NCBI RefSeq assembly: GCF_020622265.1
Contig: NZ_JACNMQ010000001.1
Location: forward strand, 806,001 to 870,000
DNA: 64,000 nt
Reading direction: 5' to 3'
DNA from: Halomonas sp. M20
GTDB lineage: Bacteria > Pseudomonadota > Gammaproteobacteria > Pseudomonadales > Halomonadaceae
Part shown: in pieces, positions 21,147 through 29,601 of the stretch
Numbering within the stretch: the first letter of the stretch is position 1
Layout: every line of letters begins with the position of its first letter
The notes under the pieces: generated by a model
The model's database searches: none
The model's input: the letters and a program-made list of their open reading frames with translations, nothing else
What the model was told of the DNA's origin: nothing
Program-made: the position numbers and the translations under genes

Positions 21147-22064
21147 TTAATCGATGTGTCCGAGAAGCAGAAATTCCAGTAGTGCCTTTTGTGCATGCAG
21201 GCGGTTACCGGCTTCTTGCCAGACTACGGCGCGCGGGTCGTCCAGCAGGGTGGTGCTGATCTCCTCGCCGCGATGGGCCGGCAGGCAGTGCAAAAAGAGC
21301 ACATCGGAAGCCGCCGTATCGAGCATCGCCTCCGTCACCTGGAAGCCTTTGAAAGCACGTTCGCGAGCGCTCTGTTCCTGCTCCTGGCCCATGGAAGCCC
21401 ATACATCAGTGGTGACGAGATCCGCGTCCTCCGCTGCCTGCCGAGGGTCGCGCAGGATGCTGACCCGGTCGCCGGCGGCGGTGACAATCGCTGGGTCGGG
21501 ATCATAGCCCTCGGGGCAGCAGACGCGCAACGTGAAGTCGAACTGGCGCGCGGCATTGATCCAGGAATGGCACATGTTGTTGCCGTCGCCGATCCATACC
21601 GCCGTCTTGCCTTGGATCGCGCCGCGACATTCGACCCAGGTCATCATGTCCGCCAGCAGCTGGCAGGGGTGATAATCATCACTCAACGCATTGATGACTG
21701 GCACGGAGCTCGCTTCGGCAAAGGCCTCTAGATCGGCATGGGAGAACGTGCGGATCATCACTGCATCGACCATCTCCGACAATACTCGCGCGGTATCACC
21801 GATCGGTTCGCCGCGGCCAAGCTGGGTATCCCGGGGAGAAAGAAATAGCGCATGACCGCCAAACTGCGCCATGGCTGTCTCGAAGGAGACCCGCGTACGA
21901 GTCGAGGATTTCTCGAAGATCATTGCCAGGGTACGGTTGGCAAAAGGCGTATAGTCGGGCCCATGAGCTTTGAGTTCGCTCTTGATCCGAATGGCTCGAG
22001 CGATCAAATAGTCAAGCTCTTCCGAGCTGAGATCCAGCAGGGTCAGAAAATGGCGTGTCGCCAT
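21147..22064 (-). CDS. argF: Ornithine carbamoyltransferase
   Basis: A 305-residue enzyme forming citrulline from ornithine and carbamoyl phosphate. [13 protein letters not shown] carries the STRTR carbamoyl phosphate motif, [11 protein letters not shown] and [14 protein letters not shown] follow, and [10 protein letters not shown] is the HCLP ornithine-site motif. The ATG at 22064 ([13 protein letters not shown]) is chosen because GGAGC precedes it; the frame runs on upstream without similarity. argG, the next enzyme of arginine synthesis, is ~1.6 kb away on the other strand. Confidence 0.95.
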   Translation of the reverse strand: MATRHFLTLLDLSSEELDYLIARAIRIKSELKAHGPDYTPFANRTLAMIFEKSSTRTRVSFETAMAQFGGHALFLSPRDTQLGRGEPIGDTARVLSEMVDAVMIRTFSHADLEAFAEASSVPVINALSDDYHPCQLLADMMTWVECRGAIQGKTAVWIGDGNNMCHSWINAARQFDFTLRVCCPEGYDPDPAIVTAAGDRVSILRDPRQAAEDADLVTTDVWASMGQEQEQSARERAFKGFQVTEAMLDTAASDVLFLHCLPAHRGEEISTTLLDDPRAVVWQEAGNRLHAQKALLEFLLLGHID

Positions 22065-22332
22065 GGCAAGCTCCTGGGGCGGTGAACGAAAGCCGCGAAC
22101 GAAAAAGCATCGCGTCACGGCAGCCATGGCTACCGTGTGTTAAACGAATATCGGGTTGTGCGGAAAATCCATCATCCTAGCCACAGCTGGTAGCCAGCGC
22201 AACGCATGACTGGAAACGTTCTCTTGCCGGGGCTGTTTTCGGGCGCGTGCACCAGTAGAATAGTGATCACGCTTTCATTCACTTATTACGCGGCGACGGT
22301 TATCCGACCGCGCCCCGTACAGGAATCCTGAC

Positions 22333-22686
22333 ATGAGCACCACTCTCGACAACATCAAGCAACAGGTCAGCGAAAACCCGATTCTCATCTACATGAAGGG
22401 CACGCCTCAGCTACCGCAGTGCGGTTTTTCCGCGCAAACGGTACAGGCGCTGATGGCATGCGGCGAGCGCTTTGCCTTCGTCAATATACTGGACAACCCC
22501 GATATTCGTGCCGAACTGCCCAAATATGCCAATTGGCCGACTTTTCCACAGCTGTGGCTCAATGGCGAGCTGGTGGGCGGCTGCGATATCGTCGTCGAGA
22601 TGTATCAGAACGGTGAGCTGGAGCCAATGATCAAGGAGGCGGCAGCCAAGGCTGGTGCAGACGAAGAAAAGGCAGGCGATGCCTGA
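22333..22686 (+). CDS. grxD: Monothiol glutaredoxin, Grx4 family
   Basis: A 117-residue monothiol glutaredoxin with the CGFS active site (MKGTPQLPQCGFSAQTVQAL) at residues ~30-33 and the glutathione-binding WPTFPQLWLNGELVGGCDI. Such proteins bind a [2Fe-2S] cluster at the dimer interface and deliver it to other proteins. The C-terminal tail is Ala/Glu-rich. AGGAATCC precedes the ATG. Confidence 0.95.
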   Translation: MSTTLDNIKQQVSENPILIYMKGTPQLPQCGFSAQTVQALMACGERFAFVNILDNPDIRAELPKYANWPTFPQLWLNGELVGGCDIVVEMYQNGELEPMIKEAAAKAGADEEKAGDA

Positions 22687-22729
22687 CGCATATGGAATAG
22701 TTGCGATATAGGTAGTTACTGTTTGATGC

Positions 22730-22761
22730 CAAAGGCCCTCGGAGTCGATCCGGGGGCCTTT
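22730..22761 (+). terminator. Hairpin terminator candidate between grxD and rnt
   Basis: AAAGGCCC and GGGCCTTT pair with further G/C pairing inside, between two convergent genes. The T-run is short on either strand, but the A-rich and T-rich flanks make it plausible in both directions. Confidence 0.6.
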
Positions 22762-22788
22762 GCGTTGGCGTCAATGAGAGCCTGCGAC

Positions 22789-23454
22789 TCAGCGCTCGTC
22801 CAGCCCCTGCTCGCGCTGCGTCAGGCTCCAGCCCCCCAGATCCTTGAAGCGGTTGACGATGGAGCAGAATAGCTCAGCGGTACGTTCGGTATCGTAGCGT
22901 GCCGAATGCGCCTCGGAATTGTCGAACTCGATGCCCGCAGCGCGACAAGCCCGGGCGAGTACCGTCTGACCGTAGACCAATCCCGAGAGGGTAGCGGTAT
23001 CGAAGCTCGAAAAAGGGTGAAACGGGTTGCGTTTGACGCCGCAGCGAGCAATGGCTGCATTGAGAAAGCCATGATCGAAGGCCGCGTTATGACCCACCAG
23101 AATGGCCCGAGTGCACTTATTGGACTTGATGGCCTTGCGCACCGGACGAAAGATTTCACCAAGCGCTGCGGATTCCGACAGACTCACACGCTTGCGCAGC
23201 GGATTGGCGAGATCGATGCCGGTAAAATCGAGTGCCGCCTGGTCGATATTGGCTCCCTCGAAAGGCTCTACATGAAAAGAAAAAGTGGCATCAGGTAGTA
23301 GATTGCCCTCGAAGTCCATGGTCAGCGTGACCGCCGCAATTTCCAGAATGGCATCCCGCTCGGCATTGAAGCCTCCGGTTTCAATGTCCATCACCACGGG
23401 TAGAAAGCTACGAAAGCGCTGAGCCATCATGGGTTGGCCATTCGCCTCGGTCAT
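22789..23454 (-). CDS. rnt: Ribonuclease T
   Basis: A 221-residue DEDD-family 3'-5' exoribonuclease that trims the CCA end of tRNAs and matures 5S and 23S rRNA. Exo motifs are visible: [11 protein letters not shown] (motif I, D and E), [14 protein letters not shown] (motif II) and [14 protein letters not shown] (motif III, H and D). The ATG at 23454 ([14 protein letters not shown]) has GGGAG seven bases ahead and gives the family length; an ATG 33 codons further upstream is in frame but unsupported. It is convergent with grxD. Confidence 0.93.
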   Translation of the reverse strand: MTEANGQPMMAQRFRSFLPVVMDIETGGFNAERDAILEIAAVTLTMDFEGNLLPDATFSFHVEPFEGANIDQAALDFTGIDLANPLRKRVSLSESAALGEIFRPVRKAIKSNKCTRAILVGHNAAFDHGFLNAAIARCGVKRNPFHPFSSFDTATLSGLVYGQTVLARACRAAGIEFDNSEAHSARYDTERTAELFCSIVNRFKDLGGWSLTQREQGLDER

Positions 23455-23688
23455 GCATCGCTCCCTTGCCAGTTCATCCAGAGTGTCGTTTTCACTCTTG
23501 CTAGTATGAAGTGAAAAGCCCACGAGAACGACCTCTATTTCCATTAGAGTCAACTAACGTTCCCTGCGATCGAATATCGATACCCGGAGAATGAGCGCCA
23601 TCACCGTAATGAAGGGCAGAGCGACGGTATTCGCCCAAAGCCAACGGCGCTATACTGAGCGGCCATCGATACAGCCAAGGAGCCTAGA

Positions 23689-24909
23689 ATGTCCGACGTC
23701 AACAAGGTCGTGCTCGCCTATTCCGGCGGCCTGGATACATCCGTGATCGTCAAGTGGTTGCAGGAGACATACGGCTGCGAAGTGGTGACCTTTACGGCGG
23801 ACATCGGCCAGGGCGAAGAGGTGGAGCCGGCCCGGGAGAAAGCCAAGGCACTGGGGGTCAAGGAGATCTATATCGAGGATCTGCGCGAAGAGTTCGTGCG
23901 CGATTATGTCTATCCGATGTTCCGTGCCAATACCATCTATGAAGGCGAATACCTGCTGGGCACCTCCATCGCACGTCCGCTGATCGCCAAGCGCCTGATC
24001 GAGATCGCCAACGAAACCGGCGCGGACGCCATTTCCCACGGCGCCACCGGGAAGGGCAACGATCAGGTACGCTTCGAACTGGGTGCCTATGCGCTCAAGC
24101 CCGGGGTCAAGGTCATCGCGCCCTGGCGCGAGTGGGATCTGACTTCCCGGGAAAAGCTCATGAACTACTGCGAGCAGCACGACATCCCGGTGGATTTCTC
24201 CAAGAGCAAGAAGAAGTCGCCTTACTCCATGGACGCCAATCTGCTGCATATCTCCTACGAGGGCGGCATTCTCGAGGACCCCTGGGCCGAGGCCGAGGAG
24301 GACATGTGGCGCTGGAGTGTCTCGCCGGAGGCGGCACCGGATCAGCCTACCTATATCGATCTGACCTTCGAGAAGGGCGATATCGTCGCCATCGACGGTG
24401 AATTCCTAAAGCCCCACGACGTGCTGGCAAAGCTCAACCAGCTTGGCGGCGACAACGGTATCGGGCGCCTCGATATCGTCGAGAACCGCTACGTGGGCAT
24501 GAAGTCTCGCGGCTGCTACGAAACCCCGGGGGGCACCATCATGCTGCGCGCCCACCGCGCCATCGAATCGCTGACCCTGGATCGCGAAGCGGCGCACTTG
24601 AAAGACGAACTGATGCCCAAGTACGCCGAGGTCATCTACAACGGCTATTGGTGGAGTCCGGAGCGGCGCATGCTACAGGCGGCCATCGACGAGACCCAGA
24701 CGTTCGTCAATGGCGTGGTGCGCATGAAGCTCTACAAGGGCAACGCCATCGTCGCCGGTCGCAAGTCCGAGCAATCCCTGTTCGACGAGTCCATCGCCAC
24801 CTTCGAGGACGATGCCGGCGCCTACGATCAGAAGGACGCCGAGGGGTTCATCAAGCTCAATGCACTACGTTTACGCATTGCCGCCGGTAAGGGCCGCATC
24901 GCAAGCTGA
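23689..24909 (+). CDS. argG: Argininosuccinate synthase
   Basis: A 406-residue enzyme joining citrulline and aspartate with ATP. The N-type ATP pyrophosphatase P-loop [12 protein letters not shown] is at residues ~9-20, followed by [16 protein letters not shown] and [19 protein letters not shown], all typical. AAGGAG precedes the ATG. A TATACT box at 23651-23656 may be the -10 element. The stop codon marks the start of a ~124-base palindromic repeat. Confidence 0.97.
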   Translation: MSDVNKVVLAYSGGLDTSVIVKWLQETYGCEVVTFTADIGQGEEVEPAREKAKALGVKEIYIEDLREEFVRDYVYPMFRANTIYEGEYLLGTSIARPLIAKRLIEIANETGADAISHGATGKGNDQVRFELGAYALKPGVKVIAPWREWDLTSREKLMNYCEQHDIPVDFSKSKKKSPYSMDANLLHISYEGGILEDPWAEAEEDMWRWSVSPEAAPDQPTYIDLTFEKGDIVAIDGEFLKPHDVLAKLNQLGGDNGIGRLDIVENRYVGMKSRGCYETPGGTIMLRAHRAIESLTLDREAAHLKDELMPKYAEVIYNGYWWSPERRMLQAAIDETQTFVNGVVRMKLYKGNAIVAGRKSEQSLFDESIATFEDDAGAYDQKDAEGFIKLNALRLRIAAGKGRIAS

Positions 24910-25030
24910 AAATGGTCTGCGCTCGACCATACTGTGTTAAAAATCGACTCAAAATGCTCATTTACACCCGGTAAACTCCGCTTCTTCGTCGATTTTTGCC
25001 TTGTCTGGTCTTCGCTCGACAGCATTTTCA
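24907..25030. repeat. ~120-bp palindromic intergenic repeat, copy 1
   Basis: Outer arms TGAAAATG / CATTTTCA, middle arms AAAAATCGAC / GTCGATTTTT (24939-24948 and 24988-24997) and an inner TTTAC / GTAAA core. It begins at the argG stop codon. A second element at 29463-29583 shares the core CTCATTTACAC-GTAAACTCCG, the left phrase TGCGCTCGAC and the right phrase GTCTTCGCTCG. The two form a dispersed repeat family. Confidence 0.75.
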
Positions 25031-25057
25031 TGTCTGGTTCAAAAGTTGGGAGGCAGC

Positions 25058-25345
25058 ATGCTCAAGAAACTGATCGACGGCTTGTTTCGTGGTGGCAGCG
25101 ACAATGCCGAGGAAATGCCGGCGACGGAGCATCGCGGCTATCTGATCACCCCGGATCCTCAGGATGCCGGGGGGCAATACCGCGTCAGCGGTTGGATTCG
25201 CAAGCCGGTCGCGCAAGGCGAGACCCTGGAGCATCGCTTCGAGCGTTCGGATACGGTCGGTAGCCGGGAATCCTGCGTCGAACTGATCCTTAGAAAGGCC
25301 GAACGCTATATCGATGATGTCGGGGATGACATGTTCAAGCGTTAG
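25058..25345 (+). CDS. HlyU family protein
   Basis: A 95-residue small protein. The stretch HRGYLITPDPQDAGGQYRVSG, then EHRFERSDTVGSRESCVELILRKAERYID, matches the HlyU family (Pfam HlyU) of short alpha/beta proteins. This family is unrelated in fold to the ArsR-type HlyU of Vibrio; its function is unknown despite the name transcriptional activator. The ATG at 25058 is chosen because GGGAGG lies just ahead. It lies between the repeat element and a glutathione transferase gene, 32 bases upstream of the latter, and may be co-transcribed with it. Confidence 0.72.
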   Translation: MLKKLIDGLFRGGSDNAEEMPATEHRGYLITPDPQDAGGQYRVSGWIRKPVAQGETLEHRFERSDTVGSRESCVELILRKAERYIDDVGDDMFKR

Positions 25346-25377
25346 GGAAGCACTTCACCACGACAAGGACGTTCGCC

Positions 25378-26049
25378 ATGATCAAGGTTCATCATCTAGA
25401 GAATTCTCGTTCTCAGCGAGTCTTGTGGCTACTCGAAGAGTTGGGACTCGACTACGAGACCGTTGAGTATGCGCGCGATCCTGAAACCATGTTGGCGCCG
25501 GCGAAACTCAAGCAGGTGCATCCTCTGGGCAAGTCGCCTGTGATCACCGACGGTGAGATCACCCTCGCGGAATCCGGTGCGATCATCGACTACCTGATCG
25601 AGCGCTACGATACAAAACGTAGCCTGATACCAGCACCGGATAGCGCGGATCATCGCCATTACCGCTTTTGGCTACATTACGCCGAGGGTTCCGCCATGCC
25701 GCTGCTGGTAATGAAGCTGGTATTTTCGCGGCTTGGCAAATCGCCGGTGCCGGCGCCAATGCGTCCTCTCGGCAATATGTTTGCCAGCGGTGTGAAGGAC
25801 AAGTTTCTGAATCCGCAGATTCGACAACATATGGATTTCTGGGAAGGCGTGCTGGGTAAGTCGGCCTGGTTTGCCGGTGAGCAATTCACCGCTGCCGATA
25901 TTCAGATGAGTTTTCCCTTGTTGGCCCTGGACGCTCGCGGCGGGCTCGAAGGCTCGCCCAATCTCAAAGCGTGCCTGACGCGCATGCGCGAGCGGCCGGC
26001 CTATCAGCGTGCCATCGAACAGGGTGGCGAATTCAATCTATCCGAGTAA
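25378..26049 (+). CDS. Glutathione S-transferase family protein
   Basis: A 223-residue protein with an N-terminal thioredoxin-like domain (IKVHHLENSRSQRVLWLLEELGLDYE; Ser in NSRSQ is a candidate catalytic residue), HPLGKSPVITDGEITLAESGAIIDYL for glutathione binding, and an all-helical C-domain with GEQFTAADIQMSFPL. This is a generic bacterial GST; its substrate is not predictable. Its stop is directly abutted by the next ATG, suggesting a small operon with the DUF1161 protein. Confidence 0.88.
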   Translation: MIKVHHLENSRSQRVLWLLEELGLDYETVEYARDPETMLAPAKLKQVHPLGKSPVITDGEITLAESGAIIDYLIERYDTKRSLIPAPDSADHRHYRFWLHYAEGSAMPLLVMKLVFSRLGKSPVPAPMRPLGNMFASGVKDKFLNPQIRQHMDFWEGVLGKSAWFAGEQFTAADIQMSFPLLALDARGGLEGSPNLKACLTRMRERPAYQRAIEQGGEFNLSE

Positions 26050-26553
26050 ATGTTTATGACACGTAGCTCATTTAACCGTGAGGCATTCATCATTTTGCGC
26101 CGTGGCCAGCGACTGGCATTGGCGCTGGGATTGTTGATGGCAAGCGTGCCGGCGTTGAGTCAAGCATTGCCTTCGGATGAGCGGGCGCCGCCACGCGTTC
26201 GCTCGACGTTCAAGGCGGTCAACCCGGGAACGCCCTTGTCCGATGGTGAAGGGCAGCGTCAGATACGTGTCGAGCCGATGCAGCCGCTACCTCGGGCACG
26301 TCGGGAGCAATCCTCTGAAACGACGAATTCGCAAATAATGAATTCAGAAGCGGCGAGCCAAGCCTGTCGCAATCTGCAAAACGAGATTGCCCGCAAGATA
26401 CGCGCCAATCAGGTAAGCGACTTCACGTTGGAAGCCGTGCCTGCCGCACGAGCCCAGGAGGTAGTCGAGTCTGACAGCGGCCAATACAGCAAGGTCGAGA
26501 TCGTTGGCAGCTGTGGTGATGGGGCTTACAAGGTGATTTATCGCCGCGGTTGA
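26050..26553 (+). CDS. Exported DUF1161-domain protein
   Basis: A 167-residue protein with a hydrophobic signal region (LALALGLLMASVPALSQA, residues ~22-40), then a Pro/Arg-rich low-complexity linker (~40-100). The C-terminal ~65 residues (ACRNLQNEIARKIRANQVSDF to GSCGDGAYKVIYRRG) have two Cys that could form a disulfide and match DUF1161. Typical family members are only ~75 residues, so the linker is an unusual addition. The function is unknown and a periplasmic location is expected. The start directly follows the GST stop. Confidence 0.65.
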   Translation: MFMTRSSFNREAFIILRRGQRLALALGLLMASVPALSQALPSDERAPPRVRSTFKAVNPGTPLSDGEGQRQIRVEPMQPLPRARREQSSETTNSQIMNSEAASQACRNLQNEIARKIRANQVSDFTLEAVPAARAQEVVESDSGQYSKVEIVGSCGDGAYKVIYRRG

Positions 26554-26596
26554 GCCGTTATCGAAGCCATATGAAGGATGATTCGAGCATGGGCAT

Positions 26597-27343
26597 TCAA
26601 TCGGCATTTATCTTGTAGACGATACGGCCTAGCCACTCATGCAGTGCCTGGGTGCTCTGGCGCAGATGATAGGCCCGTGGAATCCAGGCGATCATGCCAT
26701 TCGGTGGACGACTGGCGAATTCCGTGGGGGCAGGGACAACCTCGAGCCCGGCCCGCTCGAACTCGGGGATCGCGCGAGGCAGGTGCCAGGCTTGGGAGAC
26801 CAGCAGTATTCTTGCAATGCCCTCCCGTTCAAGGATGGCAGCGCTGAACTCCGCGTTCTCTGCGGTAGTCCGGCTGCGTTCCTCGACCCATCGTGTTTCG
26901 AGACCAAAGGCTTGCTTCAGCGCTCGCGCCATCAGCGTGGCCTCGGCAAGGGCTTCGTCGTTGATGCGTCCGCCACTTACCAGAATCGGTAGGCCCGTTT
27001 CACGGTTAAGCCAGGCACCATAGCCTAGCCGGCGCCAGGTGGCGTTGTTGGGCGCATCGCCCCAGCCGAATTCCGGCGTTGCGTAATCTCGCCCACCGCC
27101 GAGGATCACGATGGCCTGAGCCTCTTGTAGCGCTATCCGGGTAGGCGGCTCATGGGGTTCCAGCCCTTTGCGCAGCCAGTAACTGACCCAGGGCAGCGAA
27201 AAGATCAACAATGACACCAAGCCAAGAACAAGAAGGGAAGTGCCGAATGCGCGATGACTTCGCCATAGCAGCAGCCCCGCCAGCATCAACAGCGCATTGA
27301 CCAAAGGTGGCAACAGTAGATACTTGAGTGCGTGAAGCAGCAT
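26597..27343 (-). CDS. YdcF/ElyC family DUF218 protein
   Basis: A 248-residue protein with two N-terminal membrane helices (residues ~1-55) and a DUF218 domain: AQAIVILGGGRDYATPEFGWGD, GLPILVSGGRINDEA, AENAEFSAAIL and LLVSQAWHLPRA. The two-helix layout resembles ElyC of E. coli, which affects lipid-carrier recycling and envelope integrity; other DUF218 proteins are less defined. It is convergent with the DUF1161 gene and divergent from cstA. Confidence 0.82.
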   Translation of the reverse strand: MLLHALKYLLLPPLVNALLMLAGLLLWRSHRAFGTSLLVLGLVSLLIFSLPWVSYWLRKGLEPHEPPTRIALQEAQAIVILGGGRDYATPEFGWGDAPNNATWRRLGYGAWLNRETGLPILVSGGRINDEALAEATLMARALKQAFGLETRWVEERSRTTAENAEFSAAILEREGIARILLVSQAWHLPRAIPEFERAGLEVVPAPTEFASRPPNGMIAWIPRAYHLRQSTQALHEWLGRIVYKINAD

Positions 27344-27470
27344 GGGGCCGGATCCATTTTACAAAGCGATTGTGCAAAGATGCTGTCTTGAGAGGGTTTC
27401 TTTGTCTACGCTAAGTCTATTAGAATTAAAACAAATATGAGAACAACAGCATACATAAGGAGCTTAATGC

Positions 27471-29147
27471 ATGAGTGCCGTCGTGGTTCTATTCATTGGC
27501 TTGGGCGCCATGGCGCTAGCTTATTTCGTGTATTCGAAATTCATTGCCGAAAAAATCTACCGGCTGGACCCTGATTTCAAGACGCCTGCCCATGAATTCG
27601 AGGACGGCATCGATTTCGTTCCTACCAACCGCTACGTACTATGGGGGCACCATTTTACCTCCGTGGCAGGCGCAGCACCCATCGTCGGCCCAGCCATCGC
27701 CGTAATCTGGGGCTGGCTGCCGGCCTTTTTATGGGTGGTGCTCGGCACCATCTTCTTCGCCGGGGTTCACGATAGCGGGGCGATCTGGGCCAGCGTGCGC
27801 AATCGAGCCAAGTCCGTAGGCGCCTTGACCGGCGACGTAGTCGGCAAGCGTGCCCGTAGCTTGTTCATGATCGTTATCTTCTTGGTGCTGTTGATGGTCA
27901 ACGCCGTCTTCGGCGTGGTCATCGCCGGGCTGTTGATGAAATTTCCCAGTGCCGTGGTACCGGTCTGGGGCGCTATCGTTGTAGCGCTTATCATCGGACA
28001 GCTGATTTATCGGCGTATCATCGGTCTGGCGATGGTTTCGATTATTGGCGTCTTGGCCTTATATGGCCTGATCCTAATCGGACCATCAGTGCCCATTCAG
28101 ATGCCCGAGCAGGTCGGGGCTCTTTCCGGCAACGCCGTGTGGATTCTATTGCTGTTCGCCTATGCGGCCATCGCTTCTCTGCTGCCGGTGTGGATGCTGC
28201 TGCAGCCCCGAGACTACATCAATGGCCTGCAGCTCTTCGTGGGTTTGATCATCCTTTATGGCGCTCTAGTGCTACTCAATCCGACTCTGGTAGCACCCAT
28301 GGTCAACGCCAACGTGCCTGAGGGAACGCCGTCGATCATTCCCTTGCTGTTCGTTACCATCGCCTGCGGCGCGATTTCCGGGTTTCATGGGCTGGTAGCA
28401 GGCGGTACTACCTCGAAGCAGCTCAACAAGGAGACCGACGCGCGCTTTGTAGGCTACTTCGGTTCCATTGGCGAGGGCATGCTGGCACTCGGCGCCATCC
28501 TGGCCGCCACTGCCGGGTTTGCCAGTCTGGCGGACTGGAATGCCATGTATGATGCCTTCGGCAAGGGCGGCGTCAATGCCTTTGTTGAAGGCGGCGCCTA
28601 TATCATCAGTAATGGTTTGGGATTACCCGAGACAACGGCAGCAACTCTTCTCACGGTCATGGCAGCACTGTTTGCCGGCACCACCATGGATACCGGCCTG
28701 CGCCTGCAGCGTTATATTTTTCAGGAGTGGGGCGAAATTTATAACCAGCAGTGGATGAAGAAGCCCGCCATAGCAACGCTCCTGGCAGTGGGTTCCTGTC
28801 TGGTTCTGGCTTTTGGTGCCGGCGCCGATGGTTCCGGTGGCTTGATCATCTGGCCGCTGTTCGGTACCACCAATCAGTTGCTGGCGGGTCTGACCCTGCT
28901 GGTGATTACCGTCATGCTGGTACGGTTGAAGCGCCCCATGTGGTTCACCCTGGTGCCGCTGCTGTTCCTGCTGGTGATGACCGTGCTGGCGCTACTGACT
29001 CAGCTGCGCAGTTTCTACGAGGTAGGAAACTACTTCCTGCTAGGGTTGGATATCATCGTGCTGATTGCTTCGGTGCTGGTAGCCATGGAGTGTGCTTCAT
29101 CGCTGAAGCGAGTGCGTCGCGAGCTGGCAACCAAGTCAGAGGGCTGA
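27471..29147 (+). CDS. cstA: CstA family pyruvate/peptide transporter
   Basis: A 558-residue membrane protein with about 14-16 hydrophobic helices. Typical CstA phrases: YRLDPDFKTPAHEFEDGIDFVPT, HHFTSVAGAAPIVGPA, GVHDSGAIWASVRNRAKS, CGAISGFHGLVAGGTTSKQL and LFGTTNQLLAGL. E. coli CstA and BtsT, which import pyruvate and possibly peptides, are ~700 residues; this is the shorter type. AAGGAG lies ahead of the ATG. It begins a three-gene run with a small cory-CC-star protein 12 bases downstream and an ArsA-like ATPase beyond the repeat element. Confidence 0.9.
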   Translation: MSAVVVLFIGLGAMALAYFVYSKFIAEKIYRLDPDFKTPAHEFEDGIDFVPTNRYVLWGHHFTSVAGAAPIVGPAIAVIWGWLPAFLWVVLGTIFFAGVHDSGAIWASVRNRAKSVGALTGDVVGKRARSLFMIVIFLVLLMVNAVFGVVIAGLLMKFPSAVVPVWGAIVVALIIGQLIYRRIIGLAMVSIIGVLALYGLILIGPSVPIQMPEQVGALSGNAVWILLLFAYAAIASLLPVWMLLQPRDYINGLQLFVGLIILYGALVLLNPTLVAPMVNANVPEGTPSIIPLLFVTIACGAISGFHGLVAGGTTSKQLNKETDARFVGYFGSIGEGMLALGAILAATAGFASLADWNAMYDAFGKGGVNAFVEGGAYIISNGLGLPETTAATLLTVMAALFAGTTMDTGLRLQRYIFQEWGEIYNQQWMKKPAIATLLAVGSCLVLAFGAGADGSGGLIIWPLFGTTNQLLAGLTLLVITVMLVRLKRPMWFTLVPLLFLLVMTVLALLTQLRSFYEVGNYFLLGLDIIVLIASVLVAMECASSLKRVRRELATKSEG

Positions 29148-29159
29148 TCGGGAGGTAAC

Positions 29160-29465
29160 ATGCGCAAGGATTCCGACAGCGAGGGTTCTGTTCAACGAGG
29201 CGAAAGAATCAAGGCCTGGCTCAGCCAGGCTCGTTTCTACGCCGAGGAGTTCTACTCGGCGCGCTATCGCGGCGCCATTGCCCGCGCCCAGCGGGACGAG
29301 GACGACTTGTTCATGCTGATGGTGTTTTCCGAGCTGATGGGGGTGCCCAATCCGGTGTCCTATTACACTCTGGAGTTGCAACCGCTGATGCTGGAGCGCT
29401 TCCATGACTGGCATAAACGTATGGGGATGGAGCATTCGCCCCTCGACGATTTTCGCTGCTGCTGA
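29160..29465 (+). CDS. Cory-CC-star protein (CstA-associated small protein)
   Basis: A 101-residue acidic protein containing KAWLSQARFYAEEFYSARYR and MLMVFSELMGVPNPVSYYTLELQPLM, ending in Cys-Cys immediately before the stop. It resembles the YbdD/YjiX (KPLYY-like) small partners of CstA in position. The C-terminal Cys-Cys-stop end is the hallmark of the family I know as cory-CC-star; I recall the name from annotation, not from any experiment. Its role, perhaps as a transporter subunit or as a substrate of a modifying enzyme, is inference. It is followed at once by repeat copy 2. Confidence 0.75.
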   Translation: MRKDSDSEGSVQRGERIKAWLSQARFYAEEFYSARYRGAIARAQRDEDDLFMLMVFSELMGVPNPVSYYTLELQPLMLERFHDWHKRMGMEHSPLDDFRCC

Positions 29466-29583
29466 AAACTACTGCGCTCGACATCTTGACCGCCGGCGGT
29501 GCTCGTGATCCTCATTTACACTTGTAAACTCCGGGTACTGCGCTCCGGCGGCGATCAACCTGTCTTCGCTCGTGACGTTTTCA
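29463..29583. repeat. ~120-bp palindromic intergenic repeat, copy 2
   Basis: Outer arms TGAAAAC / GTTTTCA, middle arms TTGACCGCCGGCGG opposite CCGGCGGCGATCAA, and the core CTCATTTACAC-GTAAACTCCG shared with copy 1. Like copy 1 it begins exactly at the stop codon of the gene before it. It separates the cory-CC-star gene from the ArsA-like gene. Confidence 0.75.
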
Positions 29584-29601
29584 GTTCACTAGGCCACGTA
29601 A

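Noticed and set aside
23554..23688. Relic membrane-protein frame on the minus strand between rnt and argG (about 30 residues, RWLWANTVALPF).
   Set aside because: No start codon and a stop just upstream; too short to call, and the region is better read as the argG promoter.
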